From Aliarcobacter butzleri (lineage in GTDB: Bacteria > Campylobacterota > Campylobacteria > Campylobacterales > Arcobacteraceae): a stretch of DNA of 64,000 nucleotides. The notes beneath the pieces are model-generated. The model was not told where the DNA came from, did not search any database, and was given only the letters and a program-made list of their open reading frames with translations. This document shows, piece after piece, positions 63,783 through 64,000 of the stretch; the first letter of the stretch is position 1; every line of letters starts with the position of its first letter. The DNA is taken from contig NZ_LT906455.1 in NCBI RefSeq assembly GCF_900187115.1, positions 2,283,608-2,347,607 on the forward strand. Reading direction: 5' to 3'. The translations under genes were made by a program, and so were the position numbers.

Positions 63783-64000
63783 TTATTCATAATTTTTATT
63801 CACATAATTTAAAATTCGATTATATCGTATTTGTATAAAAATATTTTATCTAAAAGAAAAAAATTATTCACAACTTATTCACTACGTGTACAACTCTTAT
63901 ATTTAGCTAAATTTTGTTATTTATATCTTATTGAAGTTCTTTTATAAAAAATTTCGATATAATATCTACAATTACGATTAAATAAAGAGTTTATAAATAA
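63783..64000. other. Probable chromosomal replication origin region (ruvC-dnaA intergenic)
   Basis: Upstream of ruvC lie four similarly oriented DnaA-box-like 9-mers. TTATTCACA occurs twice (63796-63804 and 63864-63872); TTATTCACT (63875-63883) and TTATTCATA (63783-63791) are one and two bases off. A possible inverted one is CGTGTACAA at 63885-63893. An AT-only stretch suited to unwinding follows (about 63895-63970). The boxes fit the TTATnCACA consensus, and a ruvC-dnaA origin is known in this group. No protein is encoded from 63772 to the end; dnaA is expected just after 64000. Confidence 0.7.

Noticed and set aside
1..64000. CRISPR arrays, insertion sequences, prophage, tRNA or rRNA genes
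   Set aside because: No regularly spaced repeats, transposase or integrase frames, or cloverleaf-like sequences were recognised; composition and coding density are uniform. A tRNAscan or rRNA search would be the formal check.

Overview
The window is very AT-rich, densely packed bacterial DNA and looks like a chromosome segment of an Arcobacter/Aliarcobacter-type member of the Campylobacterota. The basis is gene content and style: a stand-alone ThiD2-type thiamine protein, a Campylobacterota-like SecG, ThyX instead of ThyA, an HrcA/CIRCE-controlled small heat shock gene, many c-di-GMP and chemotaxis proteins, and ruvC followed by an AT-rich stretch with DnaA boxes that resembles the ruvC-dnaA origin region of this group. 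No tRNA, rRNA, insertion sequence, prophage or CRISPR array was seen, and no gap without a gene exceeds about 275 bases.

Layout. 1-4.5 kb: housekeeping genes (BI-1 family tail, thiD2, a bioC-like gene, secG, frr, pyrE, an RDD protein, an MFS carrier). 4.5-9.7 kb: a ZntB/CorA channel, yaaA, a ComEA-like protein, two DUF4198 periplasmic proteins and a membrane phosphoesterase. 9.7-12.9 kb: a siderophore receptor with a divergent AraC regulator and a candidate Fur box. 12.9-17.7 kb: hsp20 with a CIRCE operator, a hemerythrin, a chemoreceptor and a MoeB-rhodanese protein. 17.9-24.7 kb: a three-gene transglutaminase / amidoligase / ATP-grasp / alpha-E locus of unknown product. 24.7-32.1 kb: sulfate uptake and cysteine synthesis (cysTWA, cysK, an EAL protein, a MoaD-like protein, the sulfate-binding protein) with an Rrf2 regulator. 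32.1-36.1 kb: a second ATP-grasp / alpha-E locus with two AstE/AspA-type proteins, one apparently catalytically dead. 36.3-39.8 kb: typA and the yedE-yedF pair. 39.8-46.2 kb: a FecI-FecR-FecA type iron system with PepSY and DUF3649-like membrane proteins. 46.3-59.6 kb: a multi-PAS GGDEF protein, eptA with a PAP2 phosphatase, an SHP/DHC/cytochrome b operon ending in a two-component system, a methyltransferase, an AraC regulator and an HD-GYP protein. 59.8-63.8 kb: thyX-glsA, a TRIC-like channel, purN and ruvC, then the probable origin.

The two most interesting signals are these. (1) The two ATP-grasp/alpha-E loci lie on either side of the sulfate genes. One has the two domains fused and comes with two transglutaminases. 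The other has them split and comes with a peptidase/pseudo-peptidase pair. Together they suggest synthesis and trimming of an unknown peptide or amide-linked product. (2) The sulfate genes form a small regulon readable from the DNA: three near-identical promoters (TTGACA, 17 bases, TATAAT or TATAGT), each followed directly by the same imperfect palindrome TCACC-N9-GGTGA, upstream of the binding-protein gene, cysT and the rrf2 gene itself.

Also notable: a one-base frameshift splits a cytochrome b / diheme cytochrome c fusion; a MoaD/ThiS-like protein in the sulfate operon lacks the C-terminal Gly-Gly; and the window probably ends just upstream of dnaA.
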